Assembly: GCA_021324015.1 (NCBI GenBank)
Contig: JAJPJX010000141.1
Coordinates: forward strand, 35,485 to 99,484
Length of the DNA: 64,000 nucleotides
DNA from: Solibacteraceae bacterium
GTDB lineage: Bacteria > Acidobacteriota > Terriglobia > Bryobacterales > Bryobacteraceae
Direction: 5' to 3'
Shown here: positions 9,966 through 16,607 of the stretch, piece after piece
Position numbering within the stretch: position 1 is the first letter of the stretch
Layout: each line of letters starts with the position of its first letter
Program-made: the position numbers and the translations under genes
Notes under the pieces: model-generated
What the model was told of the DNA's origin: nothing
Database searches by the model: none
Seen by the model: the letters and a program-made list of their open reading frames with translations, nothing else

Positions 9966-10062
9966 GATTTCAGGGTAGCCGGCAGGCGGGCGGCGGGAGC
10001 CGGAAATGGGCGGCAAGTGCTTGCAGGAGCGGGCCAAAAAAATTTTCGCCGGCGGTGACCGT

Positions 10063-10068
10063 TATAAT
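10063..10068 (+). promoter_or_regulatory. -10 element, leaderless hemD
   Basis: Perfect TATAAT ending 8 nt before the hemD ATG at 10077. There is no Shine-Dalgarno sequence and no good -35 hexamer at 17 bp. The mRNA is predicted to start at or next to the AUG. Confidence 0.55.
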
Positions 10069-10076
10069 AGCCGCAA

Positions 10077-10895
10077 ATGTCACTGGCAGGGATGCGCGTG
10101 CTCACGCTGGAGAGCCGGCGCGCCTCCGAGATGGCGCAACTCATTCGGAATCAACAGGGAGAGCCGGTCGTGGCGCCTTCCATGCGGGAGGCTCCGCTGG
10201 AGCAGAACGCGGAAGCATTCACCTTCGCCGAGCGGCTGTTCGCCGGCGAGTTCGACATGATGATCCTGCTGACGGGCGTGGGCACACGGCTGCTGGACCA
10301 GGCGCTGGCGGCGCGGTATCCCGCAGGGCGGCTGGCGGAGGCGCTGCGCAACCTGACGGTGGTGGCGCGCGGGCCGAAACCGGCCGGGGTGCTGCGGGAG
10401 ATGCAGGTGCCCATCGCGATTCTGGTACCCGAGCCGAATACCTGGCGGGAAGTACTGGCGGCGACCGACGGACGGCCGGAGAGGCGCATTGGAGTGCAGG
10501 AGTACGGAAGGTCCAATCCCGAACTGCTCGACGGCCTGCGGGCGCGGGGCGCGGAGGTGACGCCGGTGCGGGTCTACCAGTGGGCCCTGCCGGAGGACAC
10601 CCGGCCGCTGCGTGCGGCGGCGGAGAAACTGGCGGCGGGCGAGATCGACGTGGCCCTGTTCACCACCTCGGCGCAGATCGATCATCTGATGCGGGTAGCC
10701 AAGGAGGCGGGGCTGGAAGATTTCGTCGTGGAGGGACTGCGGCGGACGGTGGTGGCCTCCATCGGTCCGACTACCACGGAGGCGCTCCACGAGTACGGCA
10801 TCCAGGTGGATCTGGAGCCCAGCCATCCCAAGATGGGGTTCCTGGTGCAGGAGACGGCCCAGCGGGCCGGAGAGCTGATGAAGGAGAAACCATGA
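10077..10895 (+). CDS. hemD: Uroporphyrinogen-III synthase
   Basis: A 272-aa two-domain protein of the HemD family. The enzyme cyclises and rearranges hydroxymethylbilane to uroporphyrinogen III in haem, sirohaem and cobalamin synthesis. Recognisable segments are the opening RVLTLESRRASEMAQLI, the interdomain region with a VRVYQW motif, and the second-domain signature ALFTTSAQIDHLM...VASIGPTTTEAL, which matches the family's phosphate-binding TS.... and IGPxT motifs. HemD is poorly conserved, but these segments are characteristic. No other haem genes are adjacent. The start is fixed by the leaderless promoter. Confidence 0.88.
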   Translation: MSLAGMRVLTLESRRASEMAQLIRNQQGEPVVAPSMREAPLEQNAEAFTFAERLFAGEFDMMILLTGVGTRLLDQALAARYPAGRLAEALRNLTVVARGPKPAGVLREMQVPIAILVPEPNTWREVLAATDGRPERRIGVQEYGRSNPELLDGLRARGAEVTPVRVYQWALPEDTRPLRAAAEKLAAGEIDVALFTTSAQIDHLMRVAKEAGLEDFVVEGLRRTVVASIGPTTTEALHEYGIQVDLEPSHPKMGFLVQETAQRAGELMKEKP

Positions 10896-10962
10896 AGAGC
10901 CGCCGTGCAGCGGCGGCCAGGCGGGGCATACACTGAAAACGGGGTGAGGGCGGCCAGGCAAA

Positions 10963-11181
10963 ATGCCCAAGAAATCCTTCTCGGTGATGGTGGGCGAATA
11001 CACGTCGCTCGCCTTTCTGCTGCCGACGGCCACGTTTGTGGGCTACGTGATCGGGTATTTGCTGGACAAGGCGTTCGGCACGCACTTTCTGTACATCGTG
11101 TTCCTGCTGCTGGGAATCGCCTCGGGCTTCGTGCAACTGGTGCGGCAGTTGCAGCGGGACACCCGCAACAATGGATCGTGA
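10963..11181 (+). CDS. AtpZ/AtpI-type F0 accessory protein
   Basis: A 72-aa protein with two transmembrane helices (about 13-32 and 43-62) and a YTSLAFLLPTATFVGYVIGY first helix followed by LLDKAFGT. This is the pattern of the small AtpI/AtpZ family encoded ahead of atp operons. Members are thought to help c-ring assembly or Mg2+ supply. It is the first gene of a four-gene F0 operon and overlaps the next gene by 11 nt. Confidence 0.8.
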   Translation: MPKKSFSVMVGEYTSLAFLLPTATFVGYVIGYLLDKAFGTHFLYIVFLLLGIASGFVQLVRQLQRDTRNNGS

Positions 11182-11563
11182 CGAGCGGTTTTTCGAGCGG
11201 GCGCTGGGACGGATCGCGCTTTGGATGGCGCTGGCAGCCGCGGCCGGCGGGGCGGCGGGCTGGGCCGTGGCCGGGTGGCGGTGGGGCGCCGGATTTCTGC
11301 TGGGGGCGGCGGCCTCGGCGCTGAATTTCCGCTGGCTGAAACAACTGGTGGAGGCGCTAGGCGAGGGTGCAGGATCGCGGCCGCGTCCCAAAGCCCGGGT
11401 GGCCATCTTTCTGGGCCTGCGCTACGGCCTGCTCGCCCTGGCAACTTATGTTATATTCATTACTTCCGCGCTCAGTGTGCCGGCGGTGCTGGCCGGTCTG
11501 TTCGTGGCGGTAGCCGCCGTCATCGTGGAAATCCTTTTCGAACTGATGTATGCACGAAACTGA
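11171..11563 (+). CDS. atpI: ATP synthase subunit I-like membrane protein
   Basis: A 130-aa protein with four predicted transmembrane helices (about 16-34, 37-55, 76-96 and 101-123). The GAASALNFRWLKQLVEAL segment after helix 2 is typical of ATP synthase subunit I (AtpI/UncI). Subunit I assists assembly of the c ring and is not part of the final complex. It overlaps the gene before by 11 nt and atpB by 14 nt, indicating a translationally coupled operon. Confidence 0.78.
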   Translation: MDRDERFFERALGRIALWMALAAAAGGAAGWAVAGWRWGAGFLLGAAASALNFRWLKQLVEALGEGAGSRPRPKARVAIFLGLRYGLLALATYVIFITSALSVPAVLAGLFVAVAAVIVEILFELMYARN

Positions 11564-12281
11564 ACTGTGGATCACCAAACTGTTTAACGATCACCTGGCC
11601 GGGCTGGGGAACGCGTTTCTGGGGCTGGTGGGGATGCCCGGAGAGCACCGGCCGTGGACCAACTACATCACCATGCAGATCGTGGTCTTCCTGCTGATGG
11701 TGATCCTGTTTGCGATTCTGCGGCCGCGCCTTTCGGTGGACCGGCCGGGGAAGCTCCAGCACATTTTCGAACTGGTGCACGAGTTTCTGCATAGCGAATC
11801 GGAAGACCAGGTGGGGCACGACGCGCCCAAGTACCTGGCCTTTTTCGGAACGATTTTCCTTTTTGTTCTGTTCGCCAACCTGATCGGGATCGTGCCGGGG
11901 TTCGAGTCACCGACCATGTCGCCTTCGGTGCCGCTGGGCTGCGCGATGGCAACGTTCGTGTATTACAACCTGATGGGTCTGCAGGCGCAGGGCGTGGGGA
12001 AGTACCTGGCGCATTTCGCCGGGCCGATGCCGCTGCTGGCGCCGCTGATGGTGCCCATCGAGCTGATCAGCCACATGGCGCGTCCGCTTTCGCTGACCAT
12101 CCGTCTATTCGCCAACATGTACGCCGGCGAGCAGGTGACCATGGTATTCCTGCGGCTGACGTTTTTCCTGATCCCGGCCCTGTTCATGGCGCTGCACGTC
12201 TTCGTATCGCTGTTGCAGGCCTACATTTTCGCGCTGCTGACCATGATGTACGTGGCCGGCGCGGTCGCCCACGAGCATTGA
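11550..12281 (+). CDS. atpB: F0 ATP synthase subunit a
   Basis: A 243-aa polytopic protein. The essential arginine lies in RPLSLTIRLFANMYAGE, the counterpart of the E. coli Arg210 helix, where it faces the c-ring carboxylate and directs ion flow. The LIGIVPGFESPTM segment and the C-terminal helix (LHVFVSLLQAYIFALLTMMYV) are typical of the family. It ends AHEH. It forms the two ion half-channels of F0. F1 genes and the b subunit gene are not in the window. Confidence 0.96.
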   Translation: MHETELWITKLFNDHLAGLGNAFLGLVGMPGEHRPWTNYITMQIVVFLLMVILFAILRPRLSVDRPGKLQHIFELVHEFLHSESEDQVGHDAPKYLAFFGTIFLFVLFANLIGIVPGFESPTMSPSVPLGCAMATFVYYNLMGLQAQGVGKYLAHFAGPMPLLAPLMVPIELISHMARPLSLTIRLFANMYAGEQVTMVFLRLTFFLIPALFMALHVFVSLLQAYIFALLTMMYVAGAVAHEH

Positions 12282-12299
12282 TTCATAGCGGCTTTATGC

Positions 12300-12358
12300 C
12301 ACACGCAGTGTGAGCCCGGCTGCAAGAGGATGACGGGCACCACCTCCTGCGGGTGATT
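12300..12358 (+). other. Structured atpB-atpE intercistronic region
   Basis: Three short hairpins can form between atpB and atpE: CACAC-GCA-GTGTG (12300-12312), GCCCG...CGGGC (about 12314-12338) and CACC...GGGTG (about 12341-12354). Subunit c is needed in many copies per complex, and in other bacteria this junction controls extra translation of atpE; a similar role here is inference. Confidence 0.3.
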
Positions 12359-12378
12359 TCATGGCAAGGAGAAGCAGG

Positions 12379-12669
12379 ATGAGAACGAAGTGGATGTTGC
12401 TGGCGCTGGCGCTGTTGTTCGCCAGCCCGATTTTTGCGCAGACGCCCGGCGCGACGAACTGGGTGGCGATCACCTCGGGTTTCTCGATGGCGATTGCTTC
12501 GGCGGTTTGCGGCCTGGCGCAGGCGAAGGCGGTGGCGGCTTCGGCGGAAGCCATGGCCCGAAACCCGGGAGCCTCGGCGGCGATCCGGTTTGCGCTGCTG
12601 CTGGGCCTGGTGCTGATCGAGTCGCTGGCGCTGTACACGCTGGTTATTATTTTCGTGAAGGTCAGTTAG
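12379..12669 (+). CDS. atpE: F0 ATP synthase subunit c with signal-peptide-like leader
   Basis: A 96-aa subunit c from ATG 12379, chosen because AAGGAGAAGCAGG lies just upstream; an ATG at 12361 would add six residues. Residues 1-20 look like a cleavable signal sequence ending SPIFAQ, before the usual two-helix hairpin. Helix 1 carries GLAQAKAV, the loop is ARNP, and helix 2 carries the ion-binding Glu in LVLIESLALY. Relative to the loop Arg, Gln (-13), Glu (+20), Ser (+21) and Tyr (+25) occupy the positions of the Ilyobacter tartaricus Na+ site residues Gln32, Glu65, Ser66 and Tyr70; Thr67 is replaced by Leu. Confidence 0.93.
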   Translation: MRTKWMLLALALLFASPIFAQTPGATNWVAITSGFSMAIASAVCGLAQAKAVAASAEAMARNPGASAAIRFALLLGLVLIESLALYTLVIIFVKVS

Positions 12670-12747
12670 GGAAGAACCGATTCCTCACGGTCGCGGCTCG
12701 GGTACATTCGATTGGACCGGGCCGCACACGTCAAGCAGGCGGTACTG

Positions 12748-13113
12748 CTACCCGCGCACTCGGAAATCCGAGAGGGTGGGCAGGTAGCAGATCCGGTCCA
12801 CCCATTCGCCTGCTTCGGTCAGTTCCCAGATGAGCACCAACTGTTCGATGGCATCGGCGAGGGGCCAAGTCTGCGGCACCAGCAACACGCCCGGGCTGTG
12901 GCTAGTGCGCCGATACTGGGCGAAGGCCGCAGGCATGCTGCTGACATCATGGGACACCAGGATTCGGCTTTCTTGGGCGGCCAAATGGAGAACAGTCAAA
13001 TCGTCAACCGCGTCCATTGGCTGAGATCGAAAGTCCACGGTCGCTCGCCGGCGGACCACGCCGTGAACGATTGCACGATCCAGATCGTTGTCGGCCTGGA
13101 ACTTGACCTTCAC
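12748..13113 (-). CDS. DUF5615 PIN-like putative toxin
   Basis: A 121-aa protein with the DUF5615/PIN-like pattern: early acidic residues (KFQADNDLDRAIVHG, Asp8 and Asp10), a mid-protein Asp (AVDDLTVLHLA) and ILVSHDVSSMP, where the family has a ThD motif. These acidic residues would coordinate the metal of an RNase active site. It follows the DUF433 gene by 17 bp on the same strand, the standard arrangement of this putative toxin-antitoxin pair. Toxicity is inferred from family and context. Confidence 0.8.
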   Translation of the reverse strand: MKVKFQADNDLDRAIVHGVVRRRATVDFRSQPMDAVDDLTVLHLAAQESRILVSHDVSSMPAAFAQYRRTSHSPGVLLVPQTWPLADAIEQLVLIWELTEAGEWVDRICYLPTLSDFRVRG

Positions 13114-13130
13114 TGGATATCGGCCTGACG

Positions 13131-13427
13131 CTACGTGCGTGTCCGTTCGAGGCGCTGGGCCAGACCCGGCGGCAGCGGATCAGCGGTCTTTCGGAAATCC
13201 TGCCACTTCTGCTCCTGTCCCTTCAGGTATTCGTCAAGCGTGGCTTGATTCGCCAGGTAGTAGGTGATGGCTCCGTAGACGCTCTCGAGGGAGGCCAAGG
13301 ATGGAAAATTCCGGAGAATGGTCTCCGGTGAAGCCCCTTGCCGGAAGTGGAAGATGACCGAGGCAAGCGACACTCGGGTGCCGGCCACGTACAGGCCTCC
13401 GGAACGTTCCTCGATGTATTCTTTCAC
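13131..13427 (-). CDS. DUF433 putative antitoxin
   Basis: A 98-aa protein starting at GTG 13427. It has the DUF433 pattern of a short beta-segment (YVAGTRVSLASVIFHFRQGASPETILRNFP) followed by helices with SVYGAITYYLANQATLDEYL. DUF433 is a small winged-helix-like fold often encoded just before a DUF5615 PIN-like protein and presumed to neutralise it and repress the operon. It is the first gene of the pair and shares a bidirectional -10 region with the M20 peptidase gene. Confidence 0.85.
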   Translation of the reverse strand: MKEYIEERSGGLYVAGTRVSLASVIFHFRQGASPETILRNFPSLASLESVYGAITYYLANQATLDEYLKGQEQKWQDFRKTADPLPPGLAQRLERTRT

Positions 13428-13446
13428 GGCTGTCAGTCCCTGGACT

Positions 13447-13453
13447 TATTATA
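13447..13453. promoter_or_regulatory. Shared bidirectional -10 element, antitoxin / M20 peptidase
   Basis: TATTATA reads as TATTAT on the plus strand (13447-13452, 46 nt before the M20 ATG) and as a perfect TATAAT on the minus strand (13453-13448, 20 nt before the DUF433 GTG). The near-symmetry could drive both divergent genes. Confidence 0.45.
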
Positions 13454-13498
13454 GCCGCGCTCTTTATTCCGGTCGGCGGGAAGGGTAAACTCCTCCTC

Positions 13499-14665
13499 AT
13501 GCATCCAGTGCTGCGGCACATCGACCCGCAAGTGATTGCGCGAGACACGCTGGAGTTTGTGCGCGTGCGGAGCGAGACGGGCGACGAAGGCGCCGGCAGC
13601 TTTTTTCTGGCCAAGCTGCTGGAGCGGGAGGGGTTCGAAGTCCGGATGGAGGATGCCGCTCCGGGGCGGCCGAACGTGTATGCTCGCGTGGCGGGACGGG
13701 GCGGCGGGCGGGCGCTGCTGCTCAACGGCCACACGGACACGATCCCTGTGGGGCACTGCGACGCCCCGGAGCAGGAGGGCGGCTGGGTGATCGGCCGGGG
13801 CGCGGAGGACATGAAAGGCGGGCTGGTGGCCATGGTGCACGCCGCGGCCGCATTGCACCGCGCCGGGGTGCGCCTGGCGGGCGATTTGTGGCTCACCGGG
13901 GTGGTGGGGCACGAGACGCCGGCAGGCAAAAAGGAAGGCACGCGGCGGCTGTGCGAGCTGCTGCGGCGCGAAGAGATCCGCGCGGACGCCATCGTGATCG
14001 CGGAGGGGCCGCAGGCCATCTGGTCCGCCAGCCTGGGCTCAGCCATCTTCACGGTGGAGATTCGCAGCCCGCGGGGAGCCATCCACACGATCAAGGTGCC
14101 GTACGCGGAAAATCCGGCGCGGTGGGTGGGGCGGCTGCTGGCGGAATTCGAGCGTCTGGAGGGCGAGTTCGCGGCGGCGCCTCCGCATCCGCTGTGCGGG
14201 CGGGAGCAGTTGAACGTGGGGATCGTGGCGGCGGGCGACTATCCCAACCGGCTGCCGACTCCGGCGGCGGTCACCGGCACGTGGCGCTGGCGGCCGGGGA
14301 AGACGCACGCCGCGGTGCGCGCGCAATTGGAGGAGATCTGCGGGCGGCTGGGGGCGGAATCGGGGCTGAGCTTCGAGGCGCTCTGGCAGGCGCAGCGGGA
14401 GCCCTTCGAGACGCCACGGGAGCACGCGGTGGTGCGGGCGCTGGAGCGCGCGGGGCAGACCGTGGCGGGGCGGACGCCGGAGGTGATCGGCATGGCGCTG
14501 GTGGGCGACGGGAACCTGTTCGTCCACGACGGCGGCGTGCCGTCTGTGTACTATGGCCCGGCGCACGAGACGGCGCATTCGGACCACGAGCGGGTGTCAG
14601 TCGAGCGGCTGGCCGAGTGCGCGGGCGTCTACGCCCTGGCAGCCATGGAATTCTGCGGCGTCTGA
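13499..14665 (+). CDS. M20 family metallopeptidase / ArgE-DapE-like deacylase
   Basis: A 388-aa dizinc hydrolase. Zinc-site residues are visible: LLNGHTDTIP (His78, catalytic Asp80), GRGAEDMKGG (Asp104, bridging), GVVGHETPAGKKEG (Glu139, the general base of a Glu-Glu-type pair) and a C-terminal HSDHERVS that can supply the last histidine. The ArgE/DapE/ACY1/CPG2 family cleaves N-acyl or peptide amide bonds of amino acids. No arginine or lysine pathway gene adjoins it, so the substrate is open. There is no signal peptide. Confidence 0.9.
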   Translation: MHPVLRHIDPQVIARDTLEFVRVRSETGDEGAGSFFLAKLLEREGFEVRMEDAAPGRPNVYARVAGRGGGRALLLNGHTDTIPVGHCDAPEQEGGWVIGRGAEDMKGGLVAMVHAAAALHRAGVRLAGDLWLTGVVGHETPAGKKEGTRRLCELLRREEIRADAIVIAEGPQAIWSASLGSAIFTVEIRSPRGAIHTIKVPYAENPARWVGRLLAEFERLEGEFAAAPPHPLCGREQLNVGIVAAGDYPNRLPTPAAVTGTWRWRPGKTHAAVRAQLEEICGRLGAESGLSFEALWQAQREPFETPREHAVVRALERAGQTVAGRTPEVIGMALVGDGNLFVHDGGVPSVYYGPAHETAHSDHERVSVERLAECAGVYALAAMEFCGV

Positions 14666-14671
14666 TACACT
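14666..14671 (+). promoter_or_regulatory. -10 element, near-leaderless PPC-domain gene
   Basis: TACACT just after the M20 stop codon ends 10 nt before the GTG at 14682. No Shine-Dalgarno sequence lies between. Confidence 0.4.
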
Positions 14672-14681
14672 GGCTGCACCG

Positions 14682-16601
14682 GTGAGGTTTTTCGTCTTCG
14701 TTCTGGGTACGGCGGCGCTGTGGGCTGGGGAGGTTCAGCCGCGGCTGCCCGCATTGGCTTCAGTGTTCCCGCAGGGGTGCCAGCCGGGACGCACGGTGCA
14801 GGTGGAAGTGCTGGGCGAATACCTGGACCGTGCGCAAGACGTGATTTTTCTGGACCGGGAGATCCACGGGAAGGTGCTGGAGGGCAGCTACACCCGCATG
14901 CGCCTGGAACTCACGGCGGCTCCGGAAGCGCGGCTGGGGCCGCATTATTTCCGGATCGTCTCGCCGCGCGGGGCTTCCAACCTCCTGCTGTTCCGCATCG
15001 GCGATCAGCCGCACGTCGAGGAACGGGAACCGAATTCCACGTTCGAGCAGGCGCAGGCGGTCGCGCTTCCGGCGACCATCGACGGACGTTTGAACGTGGA
15101 CGGAGACTTTGACTTCTTCCGGTTTCACGCGGAGCAAGGGCAGAGCTGGATTTTCGATCTGCGGGCGGCGCGGAACGGGGACGGGCTGGACGCGGCGCTG
15201 ATCCTGCTGGACGCGGACCAGAAAGAGCTGGCGCACAGCGAGGACGTCTTCATCTGGGACCCGTTCTTCCAGTACACCTTCGGGAAATCCGGCGATTACG
15301 TGGCCGCGGTGCAGCCCACGCACGCGAGCAACGATCCGACCTTCGCGTATCAACTGGACATACGGCAGTCGCCGCACCTGGAGACGATTTCGCCCATCGC
15401 GCTGCGGCCGGGCGCGACGACGGAGGCGACGCTGTGGGGCGCGGGCCTGCGCGGGGAGGGCGCGCGGCTGTGGTTCGACGCGCCGGACTTCTCGGGGGAG
15501 GTGCTGGAACTCGCGGGCGCTTCGGCGCGGGTGAAGATCCGATGCCCCAAGGGGGCGAGCGAGGGACCGCATCAACTGGCCATCCGCACCGGGCAGGGGC
15601 AATCGAACTATGCGACCTTCCTGGTGGACGCCACGCCGGCGTATGCCGGAAGCGGACCGGTTACGCCGCCGGTTTCGATCATCAGCACGGCGCGGTACCG
15701 GCAACCGGAGCGCTTCTGGTTCGAGGCGCGCGAGAAACAGACACTGGTCTTCGAAGTGCGGGCGCACCGGTACGGCTCGCCGGTGGACTCCATCCTGCGA
15801 ATCGTCGACGCGGACGGCAAGGAGATCGCGGTGAACGACGACGCCAATTTCCCGGGCGTGGAGTTCAATAAAGACTCCTACCTGATGCACACCTTCGCCA
15901 AGGCGGGCCGCTACCAGGTGGAAATGCGGAACCTGTGGAAGACGACCGGGGAGGACTTTCCGTACGAACTGGTGGTGCGGCCGCCGAAGCCGGACTTCGA
16001 GCTGATGCTGGGCGCGGACAACCCGCACGGGAAGCTCAAGGTCACCGCCGAGCGCAAGGAGGGCTGCGAGGGGCCGATCGCGTTCGAGGTGCGGGGTCTG
16101 GAGGCGCCGCTCCGGGGAGAGATTCCGGCGGGGAAAAACGACGCGGAAGTGAGCCTGCCGGCTGGAGCGCGAGGCGAGATCGAGGTCGTGGCGGGCCGTA
16201 AGGTGGCCTGGCGCAGAGTGCGGATTGCGAGCGGCGGGGGCGAAGGCGCGACGTTCGCCACGGTGCGGGAGGCCACCGCGGCGCCGGCGGAACAGCCGAT
16301 GTTTGCGCTGGAGGCGCAGGCGACCACGGTGAACGTCGTGCGCGGCGGCGCGGCCGAGTTCGGGGTGACGGTCCGGCGGGCGGCGGGCTTCGACGAACCG
16401 ATCCGCTTCGCCTTCGAGAACCTGCCGGCGGGAGTGACGGCGGCCGAGGCCGTGGCCCTGCCCGGATCGGAAAGTGTTAAAATTCGTCTCCAGGCAGCCA
16501 AAGACGCGCGGCCGGGCAGATATTCGCGCCTGGCGGTACTGGGGCGCGCGCAGAGCGGCCGCGTAGAAGAAGCCCCCAAGATTTCGGTAGTCATCGACTG
16601 A
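14682..16601 (+). CDS. Secreted protein with PPC (pre-peptidase C-terminal) domains
   Basis: A 639-aa protein. GTG 14682 is chosen because it begins a clean signal peptide (FFVFVLGTAALWAG); an upstream ATG at 14553 would read out of frame through the M20 gene. An Ig-like region (20-110) precedes a PPC-type jelly-roll domain: EREPNSTFEQAQAV, then DGDFDFFRFHAEQGQ, LLDADQKEL and GDYVAAVQP. A second PPC-like domain lies around 330-450. PPC domains bind or stabilise secreted enzymes and polymers. It is followed 6 bp later by the DUF1549/DUF1553 gene, a pairing typical of Planctomycetes and some Acidobacteria. Exact function is unknown. Confidence 0.85.
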   Translation: MRFFVFVLGTAALWAGEVQPRLPALASVFPQGCQPGRTVQVEVLGEYLDRAQDVIFLDREIHGKVLEGSYTRMRLELTAAPEARLGPHYFRIVSPRGASNLLLFRIGDQPHVEEREPNSTFEQAQAVALPATIDGRLNVDGDFDFFRFHAEQGQSWIFDLRAARNGDGLDAALILLDADQKELAHSEDVFIWDPFFQYTFGKSGDYVAAVQPTHASNDPTFAYQLDIRQSPHLETISPIALRPGATTEATLWGAGLRGEGARLWFDAPDFSGEVLELAGASARVKIRCPKGASEGPHQLAIRTGQGQSNYATFLVDATPAYAGSGPVTPPVSIISTARYRQPERFWFEAREKQTLVFEVRAHRYGSPVDSILRIVDADGKEIAVNDDANFPGVEFNKDSYLMHTFAKAGRYQVEMRNLWKTTGEDFPYELVVRPPKPDFELMLGADNPHGKLKVTAERKEGCEGPIAFEVRGLEAPLRGEIPAGKNDAEVSLPAGARGEIEVVAGRKVAWRRVRIASGGGEGATFATVREATAAPAEQPMFALEAQATTVNVVRGGAAEFGVTVRRAAGFDEPIRFAFENLPAGVTAAEAVALPGSESVKIRLQAAKDARPGRYSRLAVLGRAQSGRVEEAPKISVVID

Positions 16602-16607
16602 GCTCAA

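Larger units (their letters stand above)
9664..10076. other. Long intergenic region with several hairpins, possible structured RNA
   Basis: A 413-bp gap between the divergent dinB and hemD genes holds no convincing reading frame. On the plus strand it has a strong GC-rich hairpin (9765-9798, stem CCGGGGCTTC with its near-complement), a perfect GGGATCGATCCC palindrome around 9838-9849, a stem around 9853-9877 (CCCGC...GCGGG), a GGTGGGCCCACC palindrome around 9906-9917, and a terminator-like hairpin (9938-9958) followed by TCTTTTC. A leaderless hemD promoter comes after that. The order suggests a non-coding RNA or an attenuated leader. I could not match it to a known family; tRNA, tmRNA and SRP RNA were considered and do not fit. 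Confidence 0.35.

Noticed and set aside
9801..10058. Short open frame in the intergenic region before hemD
   Set aside because: No ribosome-binding site, no recognisable protein character, and it crosses several hairpins and a terminator-like structure.
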